A stretch of 64,000 nt of DNA, from NCBI GenBank assembly GCA_022606425.2, contig JAHDVF020000090.1, forward strand, positions 124,001 through 188,000. The letters run 5' to 3'. Below, one piece after another: positions 54,357-64,000 of this stretch (position 1 is its first letter; every line of letters starts with the position of its first letter). The translations under genes were made by a program, and so were the position numbers. The notes under the pieces were generated by a model. The model made no database searches and was not told the origin of the DNA. It saw only the letters and a list, made by a program, of their open reading frames with translations. The DNA comes from Lepidostoma basale. Taxonomy: Eukaryota > Arthropoda > Insecta > Trichoptera > Lepidostomatidae.

Positions 54357-56192
54357 TTATCGCTTCCTGCGCAGCTGCAGGGTGTTGCGTCGGATCCAAG
54401 AGGCGCGCCTGGAGCCACCGGTAGTCTGGCTGAAGCGTCTGCCCTTGCCCAGTCCGCGGGAAGACTTGCCCGAGGAGGTGAGGCCGCGAAGTTCACGGTG
54501 CTTGTGCACCGCCTTCACTATCCAATTGATCTTGGGGTCCCTCCGGATGGCCTACAAGGTGGGATAAATTAAAATCAATTCTAACATCTCCCACTATCAA
54601 TCGCTAAGGTTCATTTCATCATTTTGGTTCACTGTTTATTATAACTTGGTCTGACAAGAGTTGTGAATGCCTAACTTCAGAAGGTTAAGGATTAATTATC
54701 AACAGAACTCTGAGTGGTGCATGCCAATCATCATTAGAAAAGACATTCGGAAAACCCTTGCGCCAAGATCAGCTCGGAATACAAAACATACGAGTAGCAA
54801 CATACAGGACTACTTACATTGTGCGAGGGGTCGACGAGGATTACTTCAAAATATTTGTAGGAGGAGTCCTGGGCCACCCAGTAGGAGCTCAGCACTCTCA
54901 GACCACCACAGCGCCTTCCCACGCGCTCCTGAAATTTAAAAATTAAATTAATCACTAATGCCTTAAAGCAGTGCTCCGCAACCGGTGTACCGTGAACCGG
55001 ATGCAGGTGTGCCGCGGTCAAATACATAATGAAAAAAATATTCAGTTATAGTCGCAAGTCGTGAATTGCGAAAGAGTGCACACTTTGTAAATCAGCCCAG
55101 GAGACGTTGGTGACCTTTTTTTTTATAGGTCATTCAGTTTAGTAGTGTAGTTTAAATCTGACGGGATGTTTTTTGTTGGCGACCTTTTTAAAGGCCATTT
55201 GTGAAAAATCAAACATTTGATTTTCCCAAATGAGTTTAAAAAAATCACCAACATCTCTGCTGAGCTGATTAGCGCCCACGCCCGGGTTAGTTGTGCCGCA
55301 GAATTCTAGGAAGAACTTAGGTGTGCCATAGGTGAGGAAAGGTTGCGGTGCACTGCCTTAGAGCATGGGTCGGCAACCTTCCGTTGTGAAAGGGCCAAAT
55401 ATTTGACTCAGGGATTAGTGCGGGCCGCACTTGTGTCACATACCTACATGTTTGTGTACAAATATTTTGGTTTTAAAAATCAAAATCAGGAAACCAGTTT
55501 GCAAACTCAGTTTGAAGTTGTATTAATGCACTTTTCATTTTAGTATTTTGCAAAACAAAATTTATCCCAGATTCTTCTACTGCTTTCTTGCAATTTGGAA
55601 ATCTCCTCTGTTGTGTATGATATTGTCAGTCACGTACGTTGAGGCGAGAATCTTGCGGGCCACTGGTTGCTGACCCATGGCCTTAGAGAAGTAGAATATA
55701 CATTACTAACACTCATGCGATAGTTGCTCCACATTCATAACACTGCCACAAACAGGTCATACAACATAAACTAAGATCTAGTAATATTAAAATACCTCAG
55801 CCATAGATTGCAGTTTGCGTGTGGGCTTCAGCTGGTTGACTCCGTGGCTCTTGGGCTTGCCATAGGTGGCTCCCTTGGGCACAGGGCGTTTGCGGCCTCC
55901 ACGTCGGATACGAATGCGGAAGATCACATATCCTGGAAAAATAGGAAGCAATGAACACACATGATATAACTATATTGAGATGAATTCACCATCTCCCCGA
56001 CTTGGGCGTAGAAAACTGACCTTGCTTGGCGCGGTAGCCTAGCCTGCGGGCTTTGTCTGGGCGCGACGGCCTGGGTGCACGGTGCATCCTAGTGAGCTGC
56101 CGGTATTGCCACACGCGAATACGCAAAAGATAACGCAGAACATCGCTCTGCTTCTTGCGGTATAACTCCTGAATATATCTGTATGCGCCCAT
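54357..56192 (-). CDS. RpL15: 60S ribosomal protein L15 (eL15)
   Basis: A structural protein of the large ribosomal subunit. Coding exons: 56192-56021, 55932-55796, 54928-54818, 54551-54357. They total 615 bases, 204 residues plus stop, exactly the family's length. It reads [20 protein letters not shown] at the start, then [67 protein letters not shown] and ends NTLQLRRKR. All junctions are GT-AG and in frame. The ATG is preceded by a noncoding leader exon joined through an acceptor at 56203. Intron 2 (after codon GAG) holds two adjacent hAT-like MITEs. The snoRNA host gene follows directly on the same strand, and Rad21 diverges upstream. Confidence 0.98.
54969..55355. mobile_element. hAT-like MITE, family A, copy 1
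   Basis: Ends CAGTGCTCCGCAACC and GGTTGCGGTGCACTG are inverted repeats. The flanking octamers are CCTTAAAG (54961) and CCTTAGAG (55356), an 8-bp target duplication with one change. Non-coding interior. Sits in RpL15 intron 2. Confidence 0.88.
55364..55680. mobile_element. hAT-like MITE, family B
   Basis: Inverted ends CATGGGTCGGCAACC and GGTTGCTGACCCATGG, flanked by exact 8-bp CCTTAGAG on both sides (55356 and 55681). The left duplication is also the right duplication of the family A copy. Confidence 0.88.
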
Positions 56193-56572
56193 CGCGACAG
56201 ACCTAGTAACAAAATCAATCTCAATTCATTGATCTGAAGTCACATCATCGGTCTGTACGACGATTGCCGCAAGCGGCAACCTCGTTTGCGTCCTTCATTA
56301 TCACTCTCAGCATTTCCTAAATCATACAAATCATTAATAAAAAACACTAAACTAGAGCAGCCATGTGCGACCGCATATCAACACATTTGACACTTGGCCA
56401 AGTTTAACTTTGAATTCGTTGTCAAGAAAACTTAAGAGAGATTATTACAAAAAGAACTACACTAAAATAATACTCATGACAATCACAAGGCAAATGTGAG
56501 AGAACATCATGAATTAATCAATGGATCACAGTAGTAAATGCGAGATATTGATAAAACGTCAAAGACCCGTAC

Positions 56573-56600
56573 CTTCACGACGACGATTTAACCGGAAAAG
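56573..56600 (-). promoter_or_regulatory. RpL15: RpL15 5'TOP leader exon and start site (predicted)
   Basis: On the - strand, CTTTTCCGGTTAAATCG begins a C-plus-pyrimidine tract typical of translationally regulated ribosomal protein mRNAs. The leader ends GTGAAG then GTACGG, a donor that fits the acceptor CTAG at 56203, 10 bases upstream of the ATG. The 370-base intron includes a TTGCCGCTTGCGGCAA palindrome. Confidence 0.65.
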
Positions 56601-57989
56601 AATGAAAGAATATGAAATTATAGTAGCATAGATAAACTAAAAGACAAATTTGTACTGTTCATAGATGAACCAGAAAATGTTATTTTTAATACTGGCAGCA
56701 CTAATTGTAGGAACATTATCAATATGGAAAATATATAAATATGGTTGATTCTGTGTATAGGCACGCTATACTATTATCATTATCATGAACTTGGATATCA
56801 GATGACTCAAGCAGAACTTCGTAGAATGATTTCAAATGCAATGTTGTATCGATGGAGCCTAAGATAAATGTGCAAAAATTATTATATGACGGAATGTTAG
56901 AAGCCGATGAGATGAATGTTTAGTAAATCTTTATGCAATAGAATGTCAAACGCCGATATAAAAAGATATTGCAGGGCTGATGAAAGCGTTATGATTAAAA
57001 TAATGAAAGCATCCTTAAGATGGTTTGAAAATGTTGAAATAATTAATGAAGGAAGAATAACGATGAAAGTACACGCTTATGATGCGTTGAAGCACAAATT
57101 TGATAAAGTCGAACTAAAAACTATGGTAAAATTATATTTTTATTGTGCGAGGGATTGAATTATGGAGGACTGGTTATTACAAAGGTGTTTAAAATAGATG
57201 AAAACTGTATATTGTAACAAGCGTCATGTAGCGGGGCTGACATCGTTAGGGTGTAGTTTGAACTACACAATATTATTCAATCAATTTGCACTTTTGCATA
57301 TTTATTGTTCTTTATTTTTAACACCAATTGGGGTCCAAAAACACATAAACCGCAGCCTGAATTAAAAGGTTGACAATCGATTGACGTCACGTAATATTTA
57401 AAATGTATACTACTCAGTCGGATTTATAGTTACATTGCTAAAAAAAATTAATCTGTCCGAAAAATTATATCGTTGGTATTCGGGGAAAAAAAGTAATAAA
57501 CTATTAGTAGGCGCAACCGTATGGGCATACCACCGGATAGGTTTGAACCCAAGTCCCTTGAATTAAAATAATTATATTCATGGTTTTCTGTTTCATTTTA
57601 AGGTTGCATTTTTTTGGTTTTCATATAATGTTTAAAATATTTTTGGTTAGTTCATATCTTTTATCAGTGATGATGGTATAAAACCTTGAAACATTCAAGA
57701 AAAATAAAGTGAATATTTTTCATTGTGGAATTCTATAGTATTAATATTTTATGTTTATACAGATATTCTATTTCAAACTTCATTGATGAAAAAGCAATTG
57801 AAAAAAAAAATATTGACGAATAATAGAATGAAATAATATGTATAAAACTCAACTAGAAAACAATTTCAATAGTTAAGAAATAGCTTTAAATTTGTTTTAA
57901 CGTCAATGTAATTAGTCGCTTATCCCGCATTACTCTACCGTATAAGTAGGTAACAAGTTCGGTAACCACGCAGAAAATTTTTCGTGAAC
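56601..57989. other. Divergent intergenic region between RpL15 and Rad21
   Basis: Holds a degenerate LINE tail at about 56740-57180 and otherwise unannotated AT-rich DNA. Promoters of both genes should lie at its edges. Confidence 0.6.
56740..57180 (+). mobile_element. Degenerate LINE tail (RWFGH family)
   Basis: Reads MFSKSLCNRMSNADIKRYC, VMIKIMKASLRWFENVEIIN and EGRITMKV, a decayed version of the KGSLRWFGHVERMDEGRI tail. The downstream parts are missing. Confidence 0.7.
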
Positions 57990-58071
57990 ACACACGTAAC
58001 CGCCATTCGTAAAGTAAATCGCCATCTTGCAGCGAGATTGTTGTCATGTTTACGTTTATTTGTGTCAGAAG
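57990..58071 (+). promoter_or_regulatory. vtd: Predicted noncoding first exon of Rad21
   Basis: A donor TCAGAAG then GTAAAT at 58071/58072 pairs with the acceptor TTAATTTCAG at 58599, which opens the ATG-containing exon at 58600. Upstream GCCATCTTGCAGCGAG resembles promoter-proximal sequence of housekeeping genes. The exact start is unknown. Confidence 0.45.
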
Positions 58072-58639
58072 GTAAATTTTGGTGATTTTATAGTTTAATA
58101 ATCATTTCAACAAACATTTAAGTTGATATAGTTGTGTGATAAATTAATATTCGTCAGTTAAAATTGTTAAATTGAGCTTTGGATGCTTAGTTTGGCTTTA
58201 CAAACCGTGATTTCTATGCTTGTTAGAATGGGCGCCAAAGTATATTTTGAGTTTATTATTTATATTTTAAGTATTTTAAGAGCTCACTAACGCCACTTTC
58301 TTAATTAATTGATTTTGCTCTACATTAATTTAACTTATTAACTGTTTAAATGTAAAATATTTAACCGATTTCACGTATTCTAAGGTGATTGTTGTCAGTG
58401 GGTCGAAGGGGGCTTTCTTTTGAACAATACGACACGTAATGTTATGATTTTTTTGTGTGTTCTTCGTTTTTAACCCACAATGATATATTTTACGTCTCGT
58501 TTGATCGTATTTCAACCGGAATTCGTTATTTGGTTTAATATTTACGTCTTGTTGGTTAGGTTGTTTTGTGTAAAATATTGACTTTTTGGTTAATTTCAGG
58601 ATCGCATTTTATCGAAACGAGAAATAACAGGGAGTGAGG

Positions 58640-61600
58640 ATGTTTTACGCACATTTTGTGCTGGCGAAGAAGGGGCCCCTGGCCAAGATTTGGCTGGCGG
58701 CCCACTGGGACAAGAAGTTGACAAAAGCTCACGTATTTGAGACGAACATCGAGAAGTCGGTAGATGGCATCCTGCAGCCTAAGGTCAAGATGGCCCTGCG
58801 CACCTCGGGCCACTTGCTGCTGGGCGTGGTGCGCATCTACTCCCGCAAGGCCAAGTATTTGTTGGCCGACTGCAACGAGGCATTCGTCAAGATCAAGGTC
58901 AGTCCTTCCTACCTTTTAGCACCATATCTTACCTTGCTGCATACCGCTTTTTCATGTTCATAACAATGTTCTGGATGTTTTATTTTTCTATTATGATTTG
59001 TGGAATCTTTTATGTGCGTTAAATGAATTGGAGCGCAGTCTCAACCACGGCTTCCAGGGCCAACTAATTCATGTGGTAAAACTGATAATTCTGGAAGCAA
59101 CTGAATATATTTGAATCATTAGGAACATTATTGTGAACACATTTTGTAATTTACCTGCCACTATGTGTTTGCGTAATGCTGTGATCAGTCATTAAGATTA
59201 TGGGTCAAAATACCGGGTAGGCAACGAGTAAATGGTGCACTTAAAGTTGTCATTGCAAACAAAAGCTAAGATGGCAGTGTACAATGGTGTTCTTGTGCCA
59301 ACCCTTATGTATGGAAGTGATACATGGAACTGGCAAAAGAAGGAAGAAAGTAGAATAAATGCAGTAGAAATGAGATCTAAGACAAATGTGAGATAAATCT
59401 GTATATGATAGTGTCAAATGCAAATATAAGAAGTGAATACGATGTGAATGAAAGTGTTACGAACAAAATTATGAAAGGGTCGTTAAGAATGTGTGAAGAC
59501 AGAATGGCGAAGAAGGTAAACAACGAAAACGTGGCACGATCAAATCAATAAAATATTGAATGTCGGTCACGTGAGGAGTTGGAGAAATAGACGTGCGTGC
59601 ATGACAAGATGTATGAATTATTACACATTATTTCCTTAGTTCTCTTTAAATAGGTGGTTTGACTTTCACATATAAATCAAATAATGACAATATTTTTTGA
59701 AAGGTTATTTATTTGTGTTTGATGCATAGGGATCCGAGTTCTAATGACTTGTGTATAATCTTGCAGATGGCCTTCCGTCCTGGCATGGTGGACTTGCCCG
59801 AGGAGCATCGTGAGGCGGCCATGAATGCCATCACCCTCCCGGAGGTCTTTCATGACTTCGACACGGCCATGCCGGAACTCAAGTAATTCATATATGATAT
59901 TTTTCTCAAGTAAAATCTATAACTCATTGAATTTATTTGTTCTAATTTTTTTATAAAAACTTGGATTCATTCAATAAAACATATTATTTCTATATGAAAT
60001 ATAAATATGGTTATAATTTTCTTTTTAGTGATGTCGACATCGAAGCCCAGTTCTCCCTGAACCAATCCCGGGCCGAGGAGATCACCATGCGGGAAGACTA
60101 CGGTTCTTTAAACCTGGTGACCCACGATGATGGCTTCGGAGACATTGGTTTTGACACTGACGGGCCTGACATCATGCGAGACGCCATGGGGCCCGAGGCC
60201 TCACTGGAGCAGGTAACATATTTGTACATATACTAAATATTGTGTTTTCTACTTGCAAATCAATTCTGCTTTTCTTCTTTTAATGTAACAACTTTGCACT
60301 GGTTGATATTTTGCGAATAATAAAATAAATTTTCAGAGTAACCTCCTCTTTGCCGATGGTCCGTCCATGGAACTGGGTGGCAAAGAGTCTCTGGCTCCAC
60401 TGGGCACAGCCGGGCCCAGTATGGTGCCCGCCTCCGCTCCTCGTCCCGGTCTGTCCCCGGCACGGCCCGCCCCCACGCCCATGGACCAGGGACACCCCCC
60501 GTTGGATGATGGCTTCGGAGGCACTATCGGGGAAGACTTCTCACGTATGTTTTAATGATGTTTATACTTATTTCTGAAGGCACACTACATTTATTACCTT
60601 TGTTTTTGAATCACAATACAAATGTAACGACAAGCAATAGCCGTATGTGTTCAGGTATCAGTAATCTTACAATATTTTGATGTAAAACTTCATATTAACA
60701 CGTTGATTGCTGAATACGTGCGGTGCGTACTACCAAAATTTCGTTAAGTGCTCAATATGCATCCAGCGCATTGGTGGTTTTTGAAAATGCTCACAGACGT
60801 GTATAATATTTTAAGAGAGAAATAGTGTTTATTTATTGGGAACATTTTTAATTTCTATAGATTATATTTTATAATCAACTAAGACGTAACTTGAGCATCT
60901 TACCAGATATTTGAAAATGTTGCGCCATGAAAGTGTAATCTGTTTTCTAGCAGTTTTATTTTATATAATGGGAATCATGTTTCACTTTGCTAAGACATTA
61001 TAAAATGTAAGGAGAATGAAATGTATTGCTATTTATATACCCAAGCTAATGGTGTGCAGAATACGGTGTGGCTTAATGTTAACAATAATTAAGAGTTAAG
61101 AGGAAAAAAAAACAATTTTCCAAGAACCACTTTATTTTGGATTTACTAGGTAGATCCCAAATAAAGTGATTCCTAGAAAAACATGTTTTATAATAATAAA
61201 TTGGATAATTTATAAAGCGCCATTTTTATGAATTACTCATCTCAAGGGCGCTGTAGAAAATGCTCCGTTTTATCAATCTTAATGTTTTGGCACATAGTAA
61301 AAGTTCACAAATTATTTCCGAGAATTTGGGCGTTCCCTCATAAATCATCCTGTTGCACTTCACACAATTCACCGGACACTCGGACACACATGTGGCAACC
61401 ATCTTTGAGGTCTCGACTCGGAAATAGCCGTTTAGAGACGTTTACACGATGCACTTTATATTAAAAACTTTCACGTATTTCAACTTAATTTGTTCTTTTC
61501 ACTGAAACTATATGTAAATAATTAATTTTGGATACACAGATTTGTTTGGATTCATTAAAAGGTGATAGATGTTAAATAGACGCAAATGGAGTACTCAGAC

Positions 61601-63504
61601 CCTCAAATTTTTATTTAAATAGGGAGCTATTTAAAAAAACGTCCGGCAGCTACAGAGCGCCAGGACCGAATTTAACCGTTAGTAATAAAAACAAAGCAAA
61701 CATGTTTGTAATAATGTAAATAAGAATAATTAATTTAAAATTCCTTCCTTAAGAAGGTTCGTAGTCATCCATGCCTTTTTTTTTTGCGGAATATTTTACA
61801 GGTAATGTTTTGTATTATGAAAACACCTAGGCTTGAGTGATTTGCCAATGACGAGTGGTTCGTGCATGTCAATTCCATCACTGTTGATGCAAAACAACAT
61901 AAAAATCCTCTCTTTCGACCCTTTACAACCGGACACAGGACTCGCCCTCGGATGTCAATTTAAACGATTAATGCGGTAAAATAATGCATAGAGAAACGAT
62001 CTATGCAATCTATTTTTACACAAGTGACTGCAAGAAATAACGATACATATGGGAAAACGATTATTTGAGGAATGATAGATAGAGGTTTCACTGTAATAAC
62101 ATTGATATAAAGTACTTTAAACCATTAATATTAATGGTTTAAAGTATTTCATATTTTTCTTCTGCATTATGTAAGGATAATAATAATGCTCACTTTTATA
62201 GCACCACTTTCCTTATGTCATCACCTCGAGGGAGAGATGTATTTTAAATATCAAAATCTAAATGTGAACGCTGCAGCTGAATCAAGATTTAAATTCTCCG
62301 AACTCTGGGAACTTCAATATATCGGGAAATTTCATTCATAAAAATAATAAAATATATAAATTTGAATATTTGTCAGATGCTGGAGGGTTGTTTGAGGGTG
62401 ATCTGTTTGGGGAGGTGCCGGCCGGAGAGGTGACGGGCGGCAGCGGGCTGCGGCGAGAGCTGGAGGAGGCGGCGGCCGCCACGCCCCACCGGCCCCCCGA
62501 GCGTCATGATTCCGATGATGATGACGAGGACGGCATGGACCACTACGATGGGGGCATGTCACCATCGCACAGGTGAGACCATAATGAAATAATGTTGACT
62601 GGTTTGCAGCAAAGTCTATTAACATCTTTGCTAGTTCTTGAGATGCCACTTGGGCCATAAGGTTATTTAAGCCCAATTACTATATAGCTTTTGATTCTCA
62701 TGACTTGTGATAGGTAGCTAGTCTACCGCAGTTTTATTGTCACGTGAATTCTACAAGACCCATACAGAGCGAGATTTTTTTTGTCATCAATTCAGTTCAA
62801 TTTCATACTGTCATTGGTGGGAATGAAACCCGGAACCTTCTGTGTGGTAGTCATAGCTGTTGCCATTTTGCCTCGAAGAACTCGCTATAAATTATCAAAT
62901 ATTTTTTGAGGAAAACCCGTAATTTTGTTGAATTGAAAACCCTTTTGTTAATGTTAGGTTAATAATTGTAATATTGAAATATGTAATTCTAGTTGGGAGG
63001 GCTCAGGGCACGGATCCCCTCACCGCGGGCAGGGCATGGGCGACCAGGGCCAGGCGGGCGGCGCCTCCCCCCACCCGCAGCTCCCCGACCATCTCCTGCT
63101 CCCGCCCCCCAGTGTGCCCCCACCCAGCGTACATGTGCAGGTAATTTACAATAGAAATGTTCATTATGGATTTAAATAACTAATTAATCATCACACCGTT
63201 TCCTGGAGGAGTCGGCAGTGAGAATGGATCGCCACACTGCTCTGTCCTGACATAACTGCTAAGAAAAGTTTGTCCATGAATTGTATCATTAATTTGGTTT
63301 GACTTCAGGAATTGGAGGAGCGTTCATACACTCCGATGCTGATGGACCGAGCTCCTAGCCGCGCGGGGGCCGGGAGCGGGCCGGAGGCGGCAGGAGGGCC
63401 AGTGCCCGACACGCCTCGGGACGGGGAAGGTGACCACACCACGCTGCTCCACAACGAGGAGGAGTCCTTTGCTCTGGCGCCAGTCGATGCCTCAATTCTT
63501 AAAG
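58640..63504 (+). CDS. vtd: Rad21/Scc1 cohesin kleisin, 5' part (gene runs off window)
   Basis: The alpha-kleisin that closes the cohesin ring between SMC1 and SMC3; cut by separase at anaphase. Coding exons: 58640-58897, 59767-59882, 60029-60212, 60337-60544, 62377-62572, 62993-63140, 63309-63504, about 435 residues in one frame. The N-terminal SMC3-binding domain is clear ([20 protein letters not shown], then [20 protein letters not shown]). [42 protein letters not shown] and PDIMR (residues 171-175, at the human Arg172 separase site) follow, then a proline- and acid-rich linker ([10 protein letters not shown]) and [12 protein letters not shown]. The last exon ends in phase 1. The rest of the linker and the SMC1-binding winged helix lie beyond 64000. 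The flanking 58634 GTG is not the start; the ATG at 58640 begins the conserved MFYAHF. Confidence 0.96.
59240..59630 (+). mobile_element. Degenerate LINE tail in Rad21 intron 1
   Basis: Text such as CTAAGATGGCAGTGTACAAT, GTGCCAACCCTTATGTATGG ([11 protein letters not shown]), AAATTATGAAAGGGTCGTTA and CGTGCGTGCATGACAAGATG matches the RWFGH-family tail; many stops. Confidence 0.7.
61117..61179. repeat. Hairpin in Rad21 intron
   Basis: CACTTTATTTTGGATTTAC (61128-61146) pairs with GTAGATCCCAAATAAAGTG (61150-61168) with two mismatches, and the outer TTTTCCAaGAA/TTCcTAGAAAA extends the stem. The loop is only about three bases, more like a foldback insertion than a microRNA. Confidence 0.6.
61196..61265 (-). 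mobile_element. CR1/L2-type LINE 3' end scrap
   Basis: Reverse complement of the GCGCCCTTGAGATGAGTAAT...AATGGCGCTTTATAAA 3' end found at 7320-7380. Confidence 0.55.
62113..62146. repeat. Perfect 34-base palindrome
   Basis: TACTTTAAACCATTAAT followed directly by its exact reverse complement, with no spacer. Non-coding, in Rad21 intron 4. Confidence 0.9.
62150..62290 (-). mobile_element. CR1/L2-type LINE 3' end scrap
   Basis: On the - strand reads CAGCGTTCACATTTAGATTT, then CCTCGAGGTGATGACATAAG and AGTGGTGCTATAAAAG with an ATT-rich end, matching 7283-7385. Confidence 0.65.
62665..62880 (-). repeat. tRNA-headed SINE, copy 7
   Basis: Reverse copy in Rad21 intron 5: TAGCTTTTGATTCTCATGAC, TGTGATAGGTAGCTAGTCTA and a degenerate reversed B-box (GAATGAAACCCGGAACC). 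It carries an internal insertion of about 30 bases near 62765-62800. Confidence 0.75.
63183..63280 (-). mobile_element. LINE 3' end scrap in Rad21 intron 6
   Basis: ATCATCACACCGTTTCCTGG and GAATGGATCGCCACACTGCT are the reverse of the GGCGTGATGG 3' UTR family. Confidence 0.6.
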
Positions 63505-63595
63505 GTAACTGTCTCTTGAATTTCATGAATACTCTTGTAGCGATGATGTCAATTGTATCTCAATGGGGGGTATATGAGTGGTGTGTCGTCTATAG

Positions 63596-63955
63596 CAGTG
63601 CTCCGCAACCGGTGTGCCGTGAGTCGGATGCAGGTGTGCCGTGCACAAATATATAAAGAAAAAAATATTTAGTTAGAGTCGGAACTCGTGAATTGCGAAA
63701 GAGTCTACTCTTCCGTAAATCAGTTCAGGAGACGTAGGTGACTTTTTTTATAGATCATTCGTGAAAAATCGGATCAAGCCGAAAAATAAGGTCACTGCCG
63801 ATTTCTACTAGCCGGAAGTCACTGAAAAAAAGGTCACCAACGTCTCCTGAGCTGATTGACGTCCACGTTTAGACCGAATTTGACCTTTTGGTGCGCCGCG
63901 GGATTCTAGGGAGAACTTATGTGTGCCGTAGGTGAGAAAATATTGCGGAGCACTG
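63596..63955. mobile_element. hAT-like MITE, family A, copy 2
   Basis: A 360-bp element with ends CAGTGCTCCGCAACC and GCGGAGCACTG, flanked by perfect 8-bp repeats GTCTATAG (63588-63595 and 63956-63963). Inserted 91 bases after a Rad21 exon. Confidence 0.93.
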
Positions 63956-64000
63956 GTCTATAGTATTTGTCTAATCATTCACAAAGAATGATGTAAAATT

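Larger units (their letters stand above)
60545..62376 (+). other. Rad21 intron 4 (1.8 kb)
   Basis: No exon recognised. It carries a 31-base-arm hairpin at 61117-61179, a perfect 34-base palindrome at 62113-62146, and two reversed LINE 3' scraps (61196-61265 and 62150-62290). Confidence 0.7.

Noticed and set aside
56203..56572. snoRNA in RpL15 intron 1
   Set aside because: ATGATGT and CTGA-like words and a TTGCCGCTTGCGGCAA palindrome are present, but no consistent C/D spacing or H/ACA layout.
61128..61168. microRNA precursor
   Set aside because: Long stem but a loop of about three bases, not a plausible precursor shape; more likely a foldback.

Overview
This is a 64 kb stretch of AT-rich, repeat-laden arthropod nuclear DNA, most likely from an insect; Lepidoptera is my best guess. 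The guess rests on the intron-rich housekeeping genes and on the mix of degenerate LINE 3' ends, a tRNA-headed SINE family, hAT-like and foldback MITEs, and mariner and pogo relics.

Three protein genes are certain. (1) An NADP-type malic enzyme gene (Men) on the + strand. Eleven coding exons run from 17522 to 50414. A 28.4 kb first intron is packed with transposon debris, and one intron uses a GC-AG splice pair. A possible extra 5' coding exon at 1187-1224 would add an N-myristoylation-type start and extend the gene to nearly 50 kb. (2) Ribosomal protein L15 (RpL15) on the - strand, four coding exons at 54357-56192 plus a 5'TOP leader exon near 56600. (3) The 5' part of the cohesin kleisin Rad21 (vtd in flies) on the + strand. 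Seven coding exons from 58640 to 63504 are visible and the gene continues beyond the window.

The least expected feature is a non-coding, multi-exon - strand transcription unit at about 52495-54290, immediately downstream of RpL15. Its exons are 38-101 nt and lack a reading frame. Five of its introns carry good snoRNA signatures and a sixth a weak one: two paralogous box H/ACA RNAs, two box C/D RNAs sharing one guide, one box C/D RNA whose guide matches the 18S segment methylated at human Gm1328 (SNORD32-like), and one weaker C/D candidate. I read it as a snoRNA host gene placed in tandem behind a ribosomal protein gene, so ribosomal protein and rRNA-modification RNAs would be made from neighbouring, perhaps coupled, transcription.

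Layout: 1-17337 is upstream sequence (or a giant 5' intron of Men) with LINE tails, SINEs and AT-rich DNA. 17338-51240 is Men, with mariner, pogo, MITE, SINE and LINE fragments in its introns. 51240-52495 is a short intergenic stretch with a SINE. 52495-54290 is the snoRNA host gene. 54306-56600 is RpL15, with two hAT-like MITEs in tandem in one intron. 56600-57990 is the divergent intergenic region. From 57990 to the end is Rad21, with MITE, SINE and palindrome insertions in its introns.
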